From Amoebophrya sp. A120 (lineage: Eukaryota; Sar; Dinophyceae; Syndiniales; Amoebophryaceae): a stretch of DNA of 64,000 nucleotides. The translations under genes and the position numbers were made by a program. The notes below the pieces were generated by a model, which did no database searches, was not told the origin of the DNA, and worked only from the letters and a program-made list of their open reading frames with translations. Below are positions 33,769 to 45,752 of this stretch, piece after piece. The stretch's first letter is position 1. Each line of letters starts with the position of its first letter. The stretch lies in NCBI GenBank assembly GCA_905178155.1, contig CAJINV010000014.1, forward strand, positions 1,443,984 to 1,507,983, in the 5' to 3' direction.

Positions 33769-36700
33769 AATAGTATTAAACACCTGGAAAAATAAGAACA
33801 ACATGCACCGGTCGGAAAAGTAATGAAAATCTCCATCCTTCCAACAAGAACAAAACAAGCTCTTGGCACTGAAAAAGAACACGACCCAGCAGCAGCTACC
33901 TAATCCTCCGTCAGCAAGAGTTATGATCCACCTATCAGAACAACAACACAAGTATACAGCAATTATAAGATCTCGGCCCGCACGTAGTAAGTTTATTCGG
34001 GGGCTTTCTTTATCACGGTCGAAAGGCGACAATCAACACTCGCAGTAGGCTTTGTCTTAGGGAAAGATTTCTGAAAAAAAGTGTGGACGAGGCTCGAAGT
34101 GATTCTATGAAAACCTAGAATCTTCCTTAGTTTTACAAATTTTGCTATCGCGCGACGTCTTTCGTCAACTAAAATCCTGGTCGTAGCAGGGTTGTTGGCC
34201 ACCGTATAAAGAAGTTAGACTAAGATCGCGTAGGGCAGAATTCAGAAGGTGCAAGCGGTTTAGTCGGTGGGCACTCGTACTCGTCGAGCAGAAAATTGCA
34301 CTAGTACTTCGCTTTTCCGAAAAATAGCAAAAATAAAAAATATGGATGAAGTCAAACAACATTTTTCACATTACTCTATCAATCTATTCTAACTCTTAAA
34401 AGCTTTATGTTTATATATGATGCGAAAAACCAAATATCAATAAAAAAGCAATTTGATCAACTTTCACGGTTGTTGGTAAGAATAAAATCCTAGAGCAAAA
34501 ATTCTGTATGTGGGCTTGTTGCTGCAAATCAGTAGCGTTATTCTCTTCCTACTTGTAGTAACAAACCCGGATTTTTTCTTTTTTTTCAAGAACTAGATTT
34601 TTCCACGACCGGAAGAAGAAATTTACATAAATCTCCTATCTCAGCTGTAGAGTTGTTCTATCACAGTCTGAGAACAAAGGAGATCAATATCCTGCAGCTC
34701 GCGCGTTGGCGTGTATCGTTTTGATCGACGTACTATCGGGGGAAATAAAATTTTAGTACTCGTTTATTGTCTTCATTATGTTGGGGAGTAGTTTTAGTTT
34801 AAGACTTTGGAAAACCACACGCAAGCCTTAAATGAACAAGGTCGCGGACGGTAAAAATAACAGAAGGTCTCGCACAGCACAAGAACACAACAAGTAAGAA
34901 CTCTCCTCAATTTATAAAGATGATACAGAGCAGCGAGTCTACTGACTACGCAAGAGAATCATATTTGTACAAGATCGGAGAAGAGTTAGCGGGCCACCAT
35001 AGATACATAGGACTTGTAGCGAGGTAGCCGCCGCCCAACTACTTCTAGACGCCACGTCTGCTTTGATGAAAGGCAGGCCGATTTTGACAAATTGTCATTG
35101 TCTTGCTACGGGACATCGAGAACGGCCGCGACATTTGTAGTCTTTGAAAAAGTTTTTCTATAAGGGCCCAAGCCACAAGTTGCTTGCCCAGCTTGTCTTT
35201 TTCTTGAAGTAGCGCTAACCACGTGAGGAGAAAGCAAAAACTTTCAAGAGGATTCCACGTGACCACTCACAACAAACAAACAAACAAGAATGAAAATCCA
35301 ATGCATAGGCCACTTGAAAATTCTTTATGGAAAAGCGAAGAGCTGCAATTGATGCAAGAACTTCTTTATCAAAGCGTTGTACTTTGTACATTTATTGATA
35401 AAGAGATTTCGTCCTATAGATTTTTACTCTACTCCATCTATAGTGCCGAGGTTAATAGGTAAACATCAAGCAACAAGCATCGCCACCAAAATTTTGTGCA
35501 GTTCACTGCAATTTTTACATTGCTATTGTAATATTTCATAAATTTTCAACATCGTCAAGCGCATCTGCGGACAGAGCTACGAGTTTTTTTTATCTGTGGC
35601 TGCTGTAACATTGGAAGCAGGCTAGTAATTGTGTCGTTGTGTAAAAACGGTTCCTGGCGAATTGAGTTTTTACTCTATCCACTGCGCAGGCAACACTTCT
35701 TGTTATCAGCTGACAGAAAAGCTTGTAGATGTCGCGTTTGAGGAGCATTGGACAGACTGTTTCTTGACTTGTAAAAATATTTTTAGTATTGTACTGCGTT
35801 ATTGACTTGGATACCAAGGTTTTGTCAAAAATTTCGATGCTGCTTATTCAGTTGCGAAAACTGGGTCGGGAAAAATTGAAATGCTGTATCATCAGCTACA
35901 CCTCGATACAACTTGCGCCCAAAAATAATCGAAATTTAGGCAATTCCTTGTGAAAAGCTACAGGCAAAACAAAAAATCCTCCACCCTGCGAGATTAGCAT
36001 GTGACAAGGGTACTATTCATCTCTGAAAGCCAAGATCAGCGATTCTAGTGAAGAAGCTTTGAGGACAAATGGATCGAAAAAACATCGAGACTGATGTGTA
36101 AGTACAACAATTCACCAGCAATAAAGTGCATTTCTTCACAACAAATCCATGGAGTAGGAGACCACAGACTCTTGTTTTACTAGTCGGCAGCAGGTCGTGA
36201 AGCTTTTTTACCAGCGCCGGGGGTCATAGTAGTTATTGGATAATTTTAGAAAGTTGACAAAAATGTTGACCGCATCCAGAAAATTTCTTCGTCTAAGACC
36301 AGCTCTGAGATGAAGTGGTTTCTTGGTGGAAGTCGAAATTATATCTAGTAAAACTGTAGATCGACTACACGCAAAAAAAAAATCTTCACTCCGATGACTT
36401 CTTACGATCATATTTTTCATTCAAAATCCGCTCCTTTAACTTGATGCTAGTCTCGAGGATCGTCGTTTGTGATGGTTCTTGGGTACTATGTTCTATCTAG
36501 AGCGGCGTAGTTACAGAACGGAGCAGTAGCGTCAAAACTTTAGTTTTTTGGTCACTAGTTTGCTGCTCTCGGGGACGAGGAGGAAAAAGCTAATCTGGAC
36601 GATGAACAAAAAAAATCATCGTCGAAGACGAAGAAGCATAAGATGACAACAACTACGGGTTTGAAGATATTTCATAAGCAGAAATCGAAGGGACGATTTT

Positions 36701-37953
36701 CAAGAGGAGACAACAGGGTAGTTTTACTTCTACATGGCGAGGGCAAAGACCACAACTCTACACCAATAGCCTAGTTGAGAACCTCCGGCGCAAAACATGT
36801 AGAATTACCAGACACAACCCAATAGCTAGGTAGATCTTTTGCAACATCTATGCACGAGGTTTATGTTGTAGTAGGGCTAGCAGATGAACTAGAAGAAACC
36901 CAAATATGAAAAAAACACCCTGAAGATAATATGCTGCAACACTGCCTGAAGATTTTTTACGGAGACAGAACAACACTCTTGCTCTTCCTAGTACCAGGAT
37001 GCACATAAGTACTATCGAGATAAGTCTCTAAAACGAAATCGGTCTCGACATGAGAAGAAGTTGATCTTCGCAACTTCATCCATAGACCACGGTTTTCAAC
37101 ATGAATATTAGAATTTTGTGGTGTAGGAATAGCTAATAAATAGACAGATAGAACATCATATTTTCAATATTGTGCAGTTACTACTATCCGTCGATAATTC
37201 GTTTTGAGTTGCGACAATTTGAAAGACTTCATTTCACAGTTTTATCTGGATTTTTAGCTACACACACAAAAATTGATACTTTTACAATATCAACAAAACC
37301 GGTCGTATGAATAGGGGAACAACAACAAATGTTAAACACATGATATTTTGGGTCATCGATATGAATTCTTTGTAAATAAAGGAAAACTTGTGAAGAGTGA
37401 AGAGAAAAAAAAAGGCTGCGCTTTCGCTGCAGTCGGACATTCATCGTCGTGGCCACCGCATCTGTCGGTGTGGTGGTCGTGCTGATGGAGTTTTAGCCCG
37501 AGATGCCAATGCCAAGGGTCGTGCTGTCTTCGGCATTTTGATTGTGTGTTCTGCTGATGTCGTCCAGTTGGCTCGTGGTTATCATGTCGTAGGAAATGTA
37601 TAAAAAAAGTCGCTTTTCCATCTAGCTACTCTGTCGGCGGGACCGGACGTCGAAGCGCACTTCTTTCGTGGAGTGAAGTTTGAGCCGATTTTAAGTAAAG
37701 AGGGATCTTCAGCATCAGAGACGAAGAGCGAGTAAACAACCAAGAAGCCCTGCTTTATGTCGGCAAGAACACGAACAAAGTTTAAGCATGAAGACCCATA
37801 AGTTAAACAAATTGGAGTTGGATTCCATTCGCTCTCTTCGGCCTGTCGTCGTCTAGAGGGTAAGTACCTGGATATGTAGTACTGGAAGTGACGACACAAA
37901 ACAAGATCATCAACGACGAACATCGAATAGAAGACCAAGAAGCTGCAACCAAC
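33769..37953. other. Gene-poor AT-rich gap
   Basis: Over 4 kb with only short, unconvincing open frames on both strands and no recognisable introner, tRNA or rRNA. Confidence 0.5.
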
Positions 37954-40915
37954 ATGGGTCGTATCGAGCCTTTAAAAGCTTGGGACGAAGAGCGTGTCGG
38001 CAGTCAGATCGACCTCTCCGCCGACAGAAAAACCGCAACGAGATATGGAAGTGTCAGGTTTGAAATCGACAAACACAAAGTTGAAATGATTTGCCATGCA
38101 TAAAATGCAAGGCATGATGAACATGAAGTGCCTGTCTTGCCGGGATGGCAAGTGGGGCCGATTGTGAGCCTGTTTAGGGTTTGATATAGAGCTGCTAAAC
38201 TAGCATGACAAAAGCAGTCCTCTGCGCCCAAACAGCATGACAAATTGGATTCCGACGCTCGGAAAATTTGTCATGCCCCGCTTCACAAGTGGGCTTCCTA
38301 CTGATATCGGTCTTATGCATGACAAACTTAATTATTTCAACTTTGAGTTTGACGATTTCGATCCTCACACATCCATACGAGACAAGCGGAAACGAACCCG
38401 AGAGGGTACGGCTGTTTGTTGTATGGGAAGCAGCAGCTGGGAAATTACGCGGAAGGAAGGTACTATCAAAAGTAAAAATGTCTGGGTCTGGGAACTTGTG
38501 ATGCTGGGTCGCGTCTCATGATGAGGCTACAAATGGTGGCTCAGCATTACAAGTTTCTGAGCTCCTAGGTGTTGCCTATTCTGCATGACAAACTGCGCTT
38601 CTGCATCACAGAAAAGCGGAGCTCTTGGGTAACGTGCATGACAGATTTAAGAGTCATGCCAGACAAGCATGACAAACATGAACTCTTCCAGACCCAGACA
38701 CTTTTACAGTTGATAGGTACAACTACATCACGATTTATAAGTCGTAATTCGCGAGCAGCCCGAGCGCGACCTCGACGTGTAGTTATTTTTGCAGATACTA
38801 CGCAAGAACTCCACTGTGAAAAGACGTCGAGGTGGAACCTCTTCGAGTGCATTTATAATTTGAATTGCGAAACAAGTAAATTTACACGTGTGAAGAGGTG
38901 TGCATTGAAAAAAATCTTCCACCACATCATGTTCTTGGACCAATTAAAAGACCATATATTATAATTTGTTGCTTTACGGACCTATGCCTATGCTCCTGAT
39001 CACAGGTTTGCAGAAGTGATAATCCACCAGCAGGGCACGCGGGCAACAGAATCTGAATACCACGCCGGCGGTGTGTGCTATCAAAAGGAAAAATCCCACC
39101 TGCCCATACTCGAAAGGTATATTTTTGAAATATTTGTGATGCTGATTTGTGGTGACAAATCGTGTCTGTCTTGCAAGAAGGGAAGAACTCCGCCGGCTCC
39201 GCCGCATTATGCAGGCGGTTTGTCATGCTGTTGGGCCTACAGCGCGGACGTTTTTCATGCGAAGCGCCTAGGCCAAAACCTCTCTGCCCACGCTTGATAT
39301 GGGCCTGCAGTGCTCTCCAGCAAGACAGGCCGGATTTGTGTACACAGATCCAGCGCCAGAGATTTCGCCTTGATATGGCGAGGGGGGATTTTTCCTTCCG
39401 ATATGTGCATCGGGATAACCAAGTGCAAGCCGGCGGACTACAAACCCGAAGAGGTCGGGCGGTCGATTTTTCACGTGCCGGACTCTTGGGTGGTAGACAC
39501 GTATATGCATTGCAAATATCTGGGTCTGGAAGAATGCAAGTTTGTCATGCTTGTTTGGCATGACTCGAGAATCTGTGTTGCATAGGCACGAAAAAGCCCT
39601 CTTACCTGTCATGCAAAAACGCAGTTTGCCATGCGGAATGCGTAAGATATGGCAGCCAAAAAATTTGTCATGCGTAGCTGCGTATTCATTGCAGTGCGTC
39701 TATCATTCACTTTCAGCATTACAAGTTTCCAGACCCAGACACTTTTGCAGTTGATAACGTACGGCGACCTGTACCGCGTACCCCCGAGAAACGAGTGGCC
39801 CCCCGACACGCTGAATGTCGCGGAAAAGCAGCCGATATGCATTGCAAAAGTATCGTACTCGTAGTAATCCTAATCGCAATTGTGCATGGCACATCTCTTT
39901 CTCAAGGTAAATCAGCATGAGAAATTCCATTTGTAATGCTGAGCGAATTTGTAATGCGATTACTACTAGTACGATGCTTTTGCATTTCATAGCCGAAGAG
40001 CGCCAGCGTGGAGAAATACGATACCTACGCCCTAGTGAAGGACGGAGACACGTACTCTACTTTTGATACGGATGTTGAAGAACTACCGGAATAGTTTCAA
40101 TCTGCAGGACTCCGCAAGGAGTGAACGTGTCATGCTGAAGAAGATGTTGCACTTAGATCGATATTTCTACTTCTGATGAAGATTTATTTTGCAGATTGAT
40201 GATGTCGTCGATGTCAGCCTGCCCACGCGAGGACTTCTACACATTCCACAAAATAATAAACAAGGCTCGGACTCCTCCTCCGACCTGACAAGACATTAAA
40301 ACTCTACTGGAACGGCAAGCACATGGCCGACCTGCCAATAGAAGGGTTTGAGGTCATATCGTACGAAAAAAGTGTTTCACTGTAAGGATCTTGCAAGTTT
40401 TGCATCACAAGTTTGTTCTACATCACAGAGAAAATCTAGCGTCTTGCATGTTTAGCAAGACAAACACTTCTAAGATACAGCTTCTGCATTACAAGTTTAC
40501 AGTGAAACAGTTTTTTCTTGCGATAGGTCACGCAAGAGGTTCGACTGATCGTGGAACTTCTATGGCGTTCTCAAACGTTACATTCTCAACTGTTACATGA
40601 ATTCGCGTTGCAAGAATCGCAAAAGTGAAAGGAGGGACCTTGTGCGTCTTTCATGACATTTTTGGCACAGATTCACTTTTGGCACAGATTCTCAGCCTGT
40701 TTGGCCCTCTGAGAATTTGTCATGCGAAGCAGCTTGATGGCGTCGATGGTCAAGGCAATTTTGCATGGCAAATCATGTAACAGCTGAGAGCGTAACAGTT
40801 GAGAGCGCCATAACTTCTCGGCCGAGCAGAGGGCGCGACGGTGAACACAGAAGCAAAAGCGCCGGAAATACCACTACCACCCGAATCCAGTACGGAAGAC
40901 GAGGGCGGGAAGTGA
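37954..40915 (+). CDS. Possible SPRY-domain protein, 233 residues (ten exons)
   Basis: Exons 37954-38043, 38383-38463, 38721-38740, 39006-39078, 39409-39503, 39762-39835, 39997-40073, 40293-40356, 40531-40560 and 40818-40915 sum to 234 codons. Seven introns are introners with perfect repeats; 38741-39005 and 40074-40292 are GT-AG. YHAGGVCIGITKCKPADY recalls the IG(I/V) strand of SPRY/B30.2 domains, and LKLYWNGKHMADLPIEGFEV recalls the later L.F..NG strand. The usual DVVGV strand between them would be IDDVVDVSLPTRG at 40195, which lies in another frame (see findings). SPRY domains bind protein partners; the role here is unknown. The gene could instead end at the TAG at 40092-40094. Confidence 0.6.
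38044..38377 (+). mobile_element. Introner, family F
   Basis: 334 bp, TATG...CATA, perfect CGAGA repeats. Arms carry AAGTGTCAGGTTTGAAATCG. Removal joins KTATR to QAETNPRG. Confidence 0.92.
38464..38715 (+). mobile_element. Introner, family A
   Basis: 252 bp, TATC...GATA, perfect GGTAC repeats. It is close in sequence to the copy at 56279-56533, suggesting recent spread. Removal joins AEGRY to NYITIY. Confidence 0.93.
39079..39403 (+). mobile_element. Introner, family G
   Basis: 325 bp, TATC...GATA, perfect TGTGC repeats. Removal joins HAGGVC to IGITKC. Confidence 0.92.
39504..39756 (+). mobile_element. Introner, family A
   Basis: 253 bp, TATG...GATA, perfect ACGTA repeats. Removal joins WVVDTY to GDLYRVPP. 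Confidence 0.92.
39836..39991 (+). mobile_element. Introner, family B
   Basis: 156 bp, TATG...CATA, perfect GCCGA repeats. Removal joins AEKQP to KSASVEKY. Confidence 0.92.
40357..40525 (+). mobile_element. Introner, family H
   Basis: 169 bp, TATC...GATA, perfect GGTCA repeats. Arms carry GAAAAAACTGTTTCACTGTAA-type sequence. Removal joins IEGFEV to TQEVRLIVEL. Confidence 0.9.
40561..40812 (+). mobile_element. Introner, family E
   Basis: 252 bp, TATG...CATA, perfect ACTTC repeats. Arms start GGCGTTCTCAAACGTTACA. Removal joins LIVELL to GRAEGATV. Confidence 0.92.
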
Positions 40916-41682
40916 AAGAATGGCTCGAAGAACTAGATGCTTTTCGTGGACGAGTGCGGTCTCTCATCTTCAGAGGAATTTAGATTTACTACTTAGACCA
41001 ACTTTCACGTCTTCCTGCCCTTGCCCAGGTCTTGTTCTCGATTTTTTTCGCGTCGCTTTTGGCGGCACAGAAACTGGAACTTTTATTCGAGAACACAGAA
41101 AGCCAGTACTTCTTCGCACCAGCAAGAGTGCCACAAGCAACGCTTCGAGGACATCAAGGCTCAGAAGTCTGCCTGGGTTTAAAATGTCCGACTCGCTCTT
41201 ACACAGGCGAGTGCACGTAACTACAGATATTTTGCAGCGTCTTGCAGAAGTTCACCGATTTTTTGTGCCCGCAAGATGATGAATTTCTGTTCCGTGTCCC
41301 CACGGATCGAGGATTACTAAGGGCTGAGTTCATCATTTCGCGGAGAGGGAGGGACGCAACGTCGCAACTTCGACCACGGCATCTGAGACCCTCGCGCTCG
41401 TCGCCTCGTCGTTTGTATAGAAGGTTAAGACAGTTTACAGTTCTCTAGAAGTAGAAAGTAGTATAGTATGGCGTTGAGTAGACGGATTCCCCGCGTGTTC
41501 TGCTATTTCAGCGATTTAACAAACTTTCCAACAACCGTGAAACTTTGACACACTTTAGGAACGGATAGTTCGAAAGAAAGGCATTGATTTACAATTTACT
41601 AAACTTCTTTTCAACATCACCTGAGCGTCTCACGACCAAGTTCTTTTGCCTTTGCGTCCCGCAAGACAGATCAGACATCAAC
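40916..41682. other. Intergenic, no gene seen
   Basis: Spacer without a convincing frame. A second frame of the last exon continues to about 40983, but the codon pattern and element phase favour the stop at 40915. Confidence 0.4.
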
Positions 41683-44600
41683 ATGCCCACTCGCGACGAG
41701 GAGATTCATTTACACCGAGAAATTCGGCAGACCGTAGCGAACTTCCAGCACCAATTCGTCGGCACCGGCCCAGCTAGTAGCAGCTCTAGCTCGATGTTTA
41801 ACATAATTTCCGGTGGCGGTGGGTCTAATTCTATTTCCGCGGCCCAGACAGGAGGTCAGGGACTTCCTGTTGACTCGCAGCAGCAGCAGCAGCAGAACTA
41901 CTACAGTTCCACGGGTAGGGTGCGAACCAGTCCGAAGAAAAATAGCAGCTCAACATCCTCGTCCTCATCTTCGTACAAGAATGCTGCAATGTTGCAGCAC
42001 CTCCTCTCGGTGGAACAGAACGAAGAAATGAAAAGGGACCAGGAAGAGGCAATTTTGTCCGAGCGGCTGCAGGACCGGCAGAAACAGAACTACTTCGAAT
42101 ACGGGGTGAAGTCCGTGCTGGAGCGGTATATGGAGCTCGGGCAGAAGAGCATGAACCTGAACAACAGCCTAGAAAATAACAATGCGGACGCCGCCGGCGG
42201 CGCGCTCCCGAGCATCAACCACGCCGAATTACTGCAGTCGTTGCAGGAAGAGGAACAGGAGCTGCGGCGGGAGATTGCGGCCGGCGAGATGGAGATGGAA
42301 GAAAGGCAGTTGAAAGACAGAATGAAATATGCAATACAAATTTCCCGTACATGTACAAGATGCATCACAAATTTCACCAATTTGGAGCGTAACGCTTGTC
42401 ATGCTAAACTAGGATCGAAGCCCAATTTTGTCATGCAGAGACTGCATTCGTACGTGAACGTGTGCGGGAAATTTACTGTGGATATGAAACTGATCGAGAT
42501 GTTCGCGGAACAAAATCGGCAGGCTGTGGAGTACGAAAAAATGAAACGCGAATGCGAGGAGATGTATCCTGTGCAAAAGTATCGTACTCGTATAGCAATA
42601 AAGCATTACTACACCTCAAGGTAAATCAGCATTACAAATTTTATTTCTCATGCTGAGGAAATTTGTAAAAGCATTTATACGAGTGCGATACTTTTGCACT
42701 GCATAAGATGGCAAAAGGTACGATAATGTCGTGATCTGTGGGGCTCCAACTTGCTGAGATCTACTTCTAGTTCTACTAAATTCAAATTCAACCACCAGGT
42801 GCACCCCGTAAAGATGTCTGTCATGCGTATAATTACAAGGCTAAGCAAGGATTGTGGAGTTGCAGGAGCAGAAGCAGTTCATCTTTTATTCACGACCACT
42901 TCCTATTTCCTGCATCTTTGCATAACAAAGCCAGAGCTCCAGACTCTTCACTATCACTTCGTATGCGCAAAAACTTGTCGAGAAGCTTTTTTCAACTCGA
43001 CTTCTTCAGATCTGTCCCTCACTCTGACCTCCGAGCAAGACGTTGTGGATAACCACCACCAGCTGCAACAGGATGAGAATTACGACTTGGCGTACCGCTA
43101 TGGATTTGTCAGGATCGAAATCGACAAAGTTGAAATGATTTGTCATGCATAAAATGGATGCCAGTTGTGACCCAGTTTCCAAGTGGCGCATGACAAATTT
43201 GGGTAGAGCCGAGACCCAGTTTGTAATGCTGTTTGGGTAAGGAAGACGCCTTTTGTCATGCTACTTTAGCAGCTCTATTTCTACCCCTCAACAGGCTCAC
43301 AATCTGCCTCCCTTGCCTACTCTGCAAGACAGGCACTTTGTGGGTTGCATTTTATGCATCACAAACTATTTCAACTTTGACGATTTCAATCCTGACGCTT
43401 CCATAACCGCGAGCAGCTTCAGCGGCAAATCGCCGAGGACGAGAAACTGCTGCAATCCCTGCAATATCAAATGCAAAAATGTCTGGGTCTGGAAACTTGT
43501 CCTTGTGATGCTGGTTGAGAAAGACGCGGACGCCTCAATTGACTGGCAAGCATGACAAGTTTTGGAGGAGGTGCTATAGTCTTGGCTTTTCTGCATGACA
43601 AAGTGAGCTTCTGCATGACAGAAAAGTACGGCTTTTGGGTAATGTGCATGACAGACTTGCGAGTGATGTCAGACAAGCATGACAAACTTCCATTCTTCCA
43701 GACCCAGACATATTTGCATTTGATATGCAAGAGGAGGCACTGCACCTGAGCACGGAGGAATCCCAACTGGAGCAGTCGATGTATGGGATTCTCAAACGTT
43801 ACATTCTCAATCTCAAGTGTTATGCGATAATTTGTCATGCAAAGTTACCATATGATTATGTATGAATGTATGCCGCCACACGATCTATCGAGGTGCTTCG
43901 CATGACAAACTCTCGAAGCGGCGCTAAACAGCATGGAAATCTGTGCCAAATTTGTGATGCGAGAGTCGCAAGGCCGCCCCTTTCACTTCTGCCATTCTTG
44001 CATGATCATAAATTCATGACGCTGTAGTTGAGAATGTAACAGTTGAGAACGCCATGCGATGTTTTCGGCGGAGCAGAAGAAAGAGGAAATGCAGGGCCTG
44101 CTGTTGAAGCGCAAAGCGCTGCTAGAAGAAAAGGAGGAACTGGAGCAGATCAGGGAAGGGTATGCAGTTATTCTCATTTTTTTTTGCTAAAGTTGAACAT
44201 GTTCGTTGAGCTTGAGATGAACTTTTGTAATGCTGAATCTTGCATTCCGGGTGATTTTTGTCACGCATAAGATCAACAAGTTCAAGATGCTAGTACATCG
44301 TAATCATCTGCAGGTATCAAAGCGACCTGCGCCACCTGCAAATCGATGTCCCGGTGCTAGACCATTATCCAGTGCAAATTGATATGTCTGGTTCTGGTTC
44401 TGGGTTGTAGTACTCACTTCTGTTACTGGTTCTCGCATCGCAACGAAGCCACTTGTACGACATGACAGCATCAGAAGTTATTTTGTCAGCCGTTTGCGGA
44501 TTTGTTATTCGTATTTGCAGCACTACAAAACATTCCAATTGGCCAATCGTATTCAGCATGCATAATACAGATGATCTTGTTGTCCTTGAAGTCCTACAAC

Positions 44601-44975
44601 ATCACAAACCCAGACCCAGGCACATTTGCAATGCATAACCACACTGGCATGACGATTTCCCTGAGCGGGGTCACCCTGCACGTCCCCTGGCGCATCGCTG
44701 GAGTAGATGCAACCGACCATGGAGAACAACAGGAAGGATTACAAGGAGAACAGCAATTTCATCCAGGAGGTGGCGGCGGCAACTGGGTGACCGAGGAGGG
44801 CTATGTGAAGAAAACCGCACGACGGCCGGGCGACCGAGAGTTCGAGATTACGCAGGCGAAGGTGCTGAACCACCCCGAGATTCAAATCCGGGATCTGATC
44901 GAGGGGGAGGACTTGGCGGGCTTGTGCGAAAAAGTCCGTTACCGGTTTTTTTTACAGAAAGAAACAAAGATTTGA
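41683..44975 (+). CDS. Coiled-coil protein, 467 residues (nine exons)
   Basis: Exons 41683-42327, 42490-42564, 42711-42717, 43010-43098, 43411-43464, 43731-43781, 44062-44159, 44314-44365 and 44643-44975 sum to 468 codons. Six introns are introners; 42718-43009 and 44160-44313 are GT-AG. After a Gly/Ser/Gln-rich N-terminus, residues about 100-340 are highly charged and helical (EEAILSERLQDRQKQNYFEY, LLQSLQEEEQELRREIAAGE, LLEEKEELEQIREG), a likely coiled coil. The C-terminus looks globular (GMTISLSGVTLHVPWRIAG, PEIQIRDLIEGEDLAGLCEK). No family recognised; a cytoskeletal or ciliary scaffold is possible. The third exon is only 7 nt. Confidence 0.75.
42328..42484 (+). mobile_element. Introner, family D
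   Basis: 157 bp, TATG...GATA, perfect TGAAA repeats. The left arm starts CAATACAAATTTCCCGTACA. Removal joins LKDRMK to LIEMFAEQ. Confidence 0.9.
42565..42705 (+). mobile_element. Introner, family B
   Basis: 141 bp, TATC...CATA, perfect AGATG repeats. Shortest B copy. It lies 12 nt upstream of a GT donor, leaving a 7-nt exon. Confidence 0.92.
43099..43405 (+). mobile_element. Introner, family F
   Basis: 307 bp, TATG...CATA, perfect ACCGC repeats. Removal joins YDLAYR to EQLQRQIAED. Confidence 0.92.
43465..43725 (+). mobile_element. Introner, family A
   Basis: 261 bp, TATC...GATA, perfect TGCAA repeats. Removal joins LLQSLQ to EEALHLST. Confidence 0.92.
43782..44056 (+). mobile_element. Introner, family E
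   Basis: 275 bp, starts TATG, ends CCATG instead of CCATA; perfect CGATG repeats. Removal joins LEQSM to FSAEQKKEE. Confidence 0.88.
44366..44637 (+). mobile_element. Introner, diverged family A
   Basis: 272 bp, TATC...CATA, flanks ACCAT and ACCAC (4/5, silent). The left arm reads TGTCTGGTTCTGGTT. Removal joins PVLDH to TGMTISL. Confidence 0.85.
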
Positions 44976-45752
44976 GACGCGGCAGGCTTCTGTTTCTGAA
45001 GCAGCAGAGCGCTGATGCTGAATATAGCGAAGATCAAGATCTATGTTTAATCCGACTTCTGGTTCTGCTGGTCTAGAATTACAGTACTTAAAACAACAAC
45101 TTGTAGGGTAATCCTAATCCGCAGCTCTTGCTCTACTTTAGTTTTGAGTAAAAAAGACCAACAGGATGAGTAAGTCACTTTTCCGCCTACCTATTCACCC
45201 GTGAAGTTTTCCTGAGTTGTTGTACTGGTAGTAGAGACGCGCCTTGTAGTAATACGCAAGGGCCCGTCATCTCGTTTGTCTTTGTCTTTGTTGTACTTGT
45301 CATTGTGTTTCTCTTCTTTCTGCAAGAACCGAAAAGAGCACAAAACGAGGGAAGTCGAGCGCTTGATTTTCTTTTGATGTCTCCGACGAGGAGCGGAGCG
45401 GGAGGAAGCGAGCAGGCAACGGCGAAATAGCAAGAACACAGTCGTGGGTTCTTGCTTGTATGATCCATCTCGTCCACCGACCTCGCACTCTACTGGTTTT
45501 ACTATGATGTCAGTTCAAGACTTCCCCTTCCTTTATTTTCTGTGGCGTCGTGTTCGCGCCAAGAAGGACACACAGAACGTTCCGTGAATGGACCGCACCA
45601 AAAACACAAAGAGTGAATCAGAAGATGAAGCTTGGTGACATGCGACAACTTGTTCGCGACAACCTGCGCCCCGCGGACAGCGACGTCGCTCCATAGTTTT
45701 GTTTGTCCCGCCAACGGTCGCCATCTCCTAGTCCTACTCCAGGCTGAGCAAA
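44976..45752. other. Intergenic, no gene seen
   Basis: Short frames on both strands without product similarity. Spacer between the coiled-coil gene and the gene at 45753. Confidence 0.4.
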
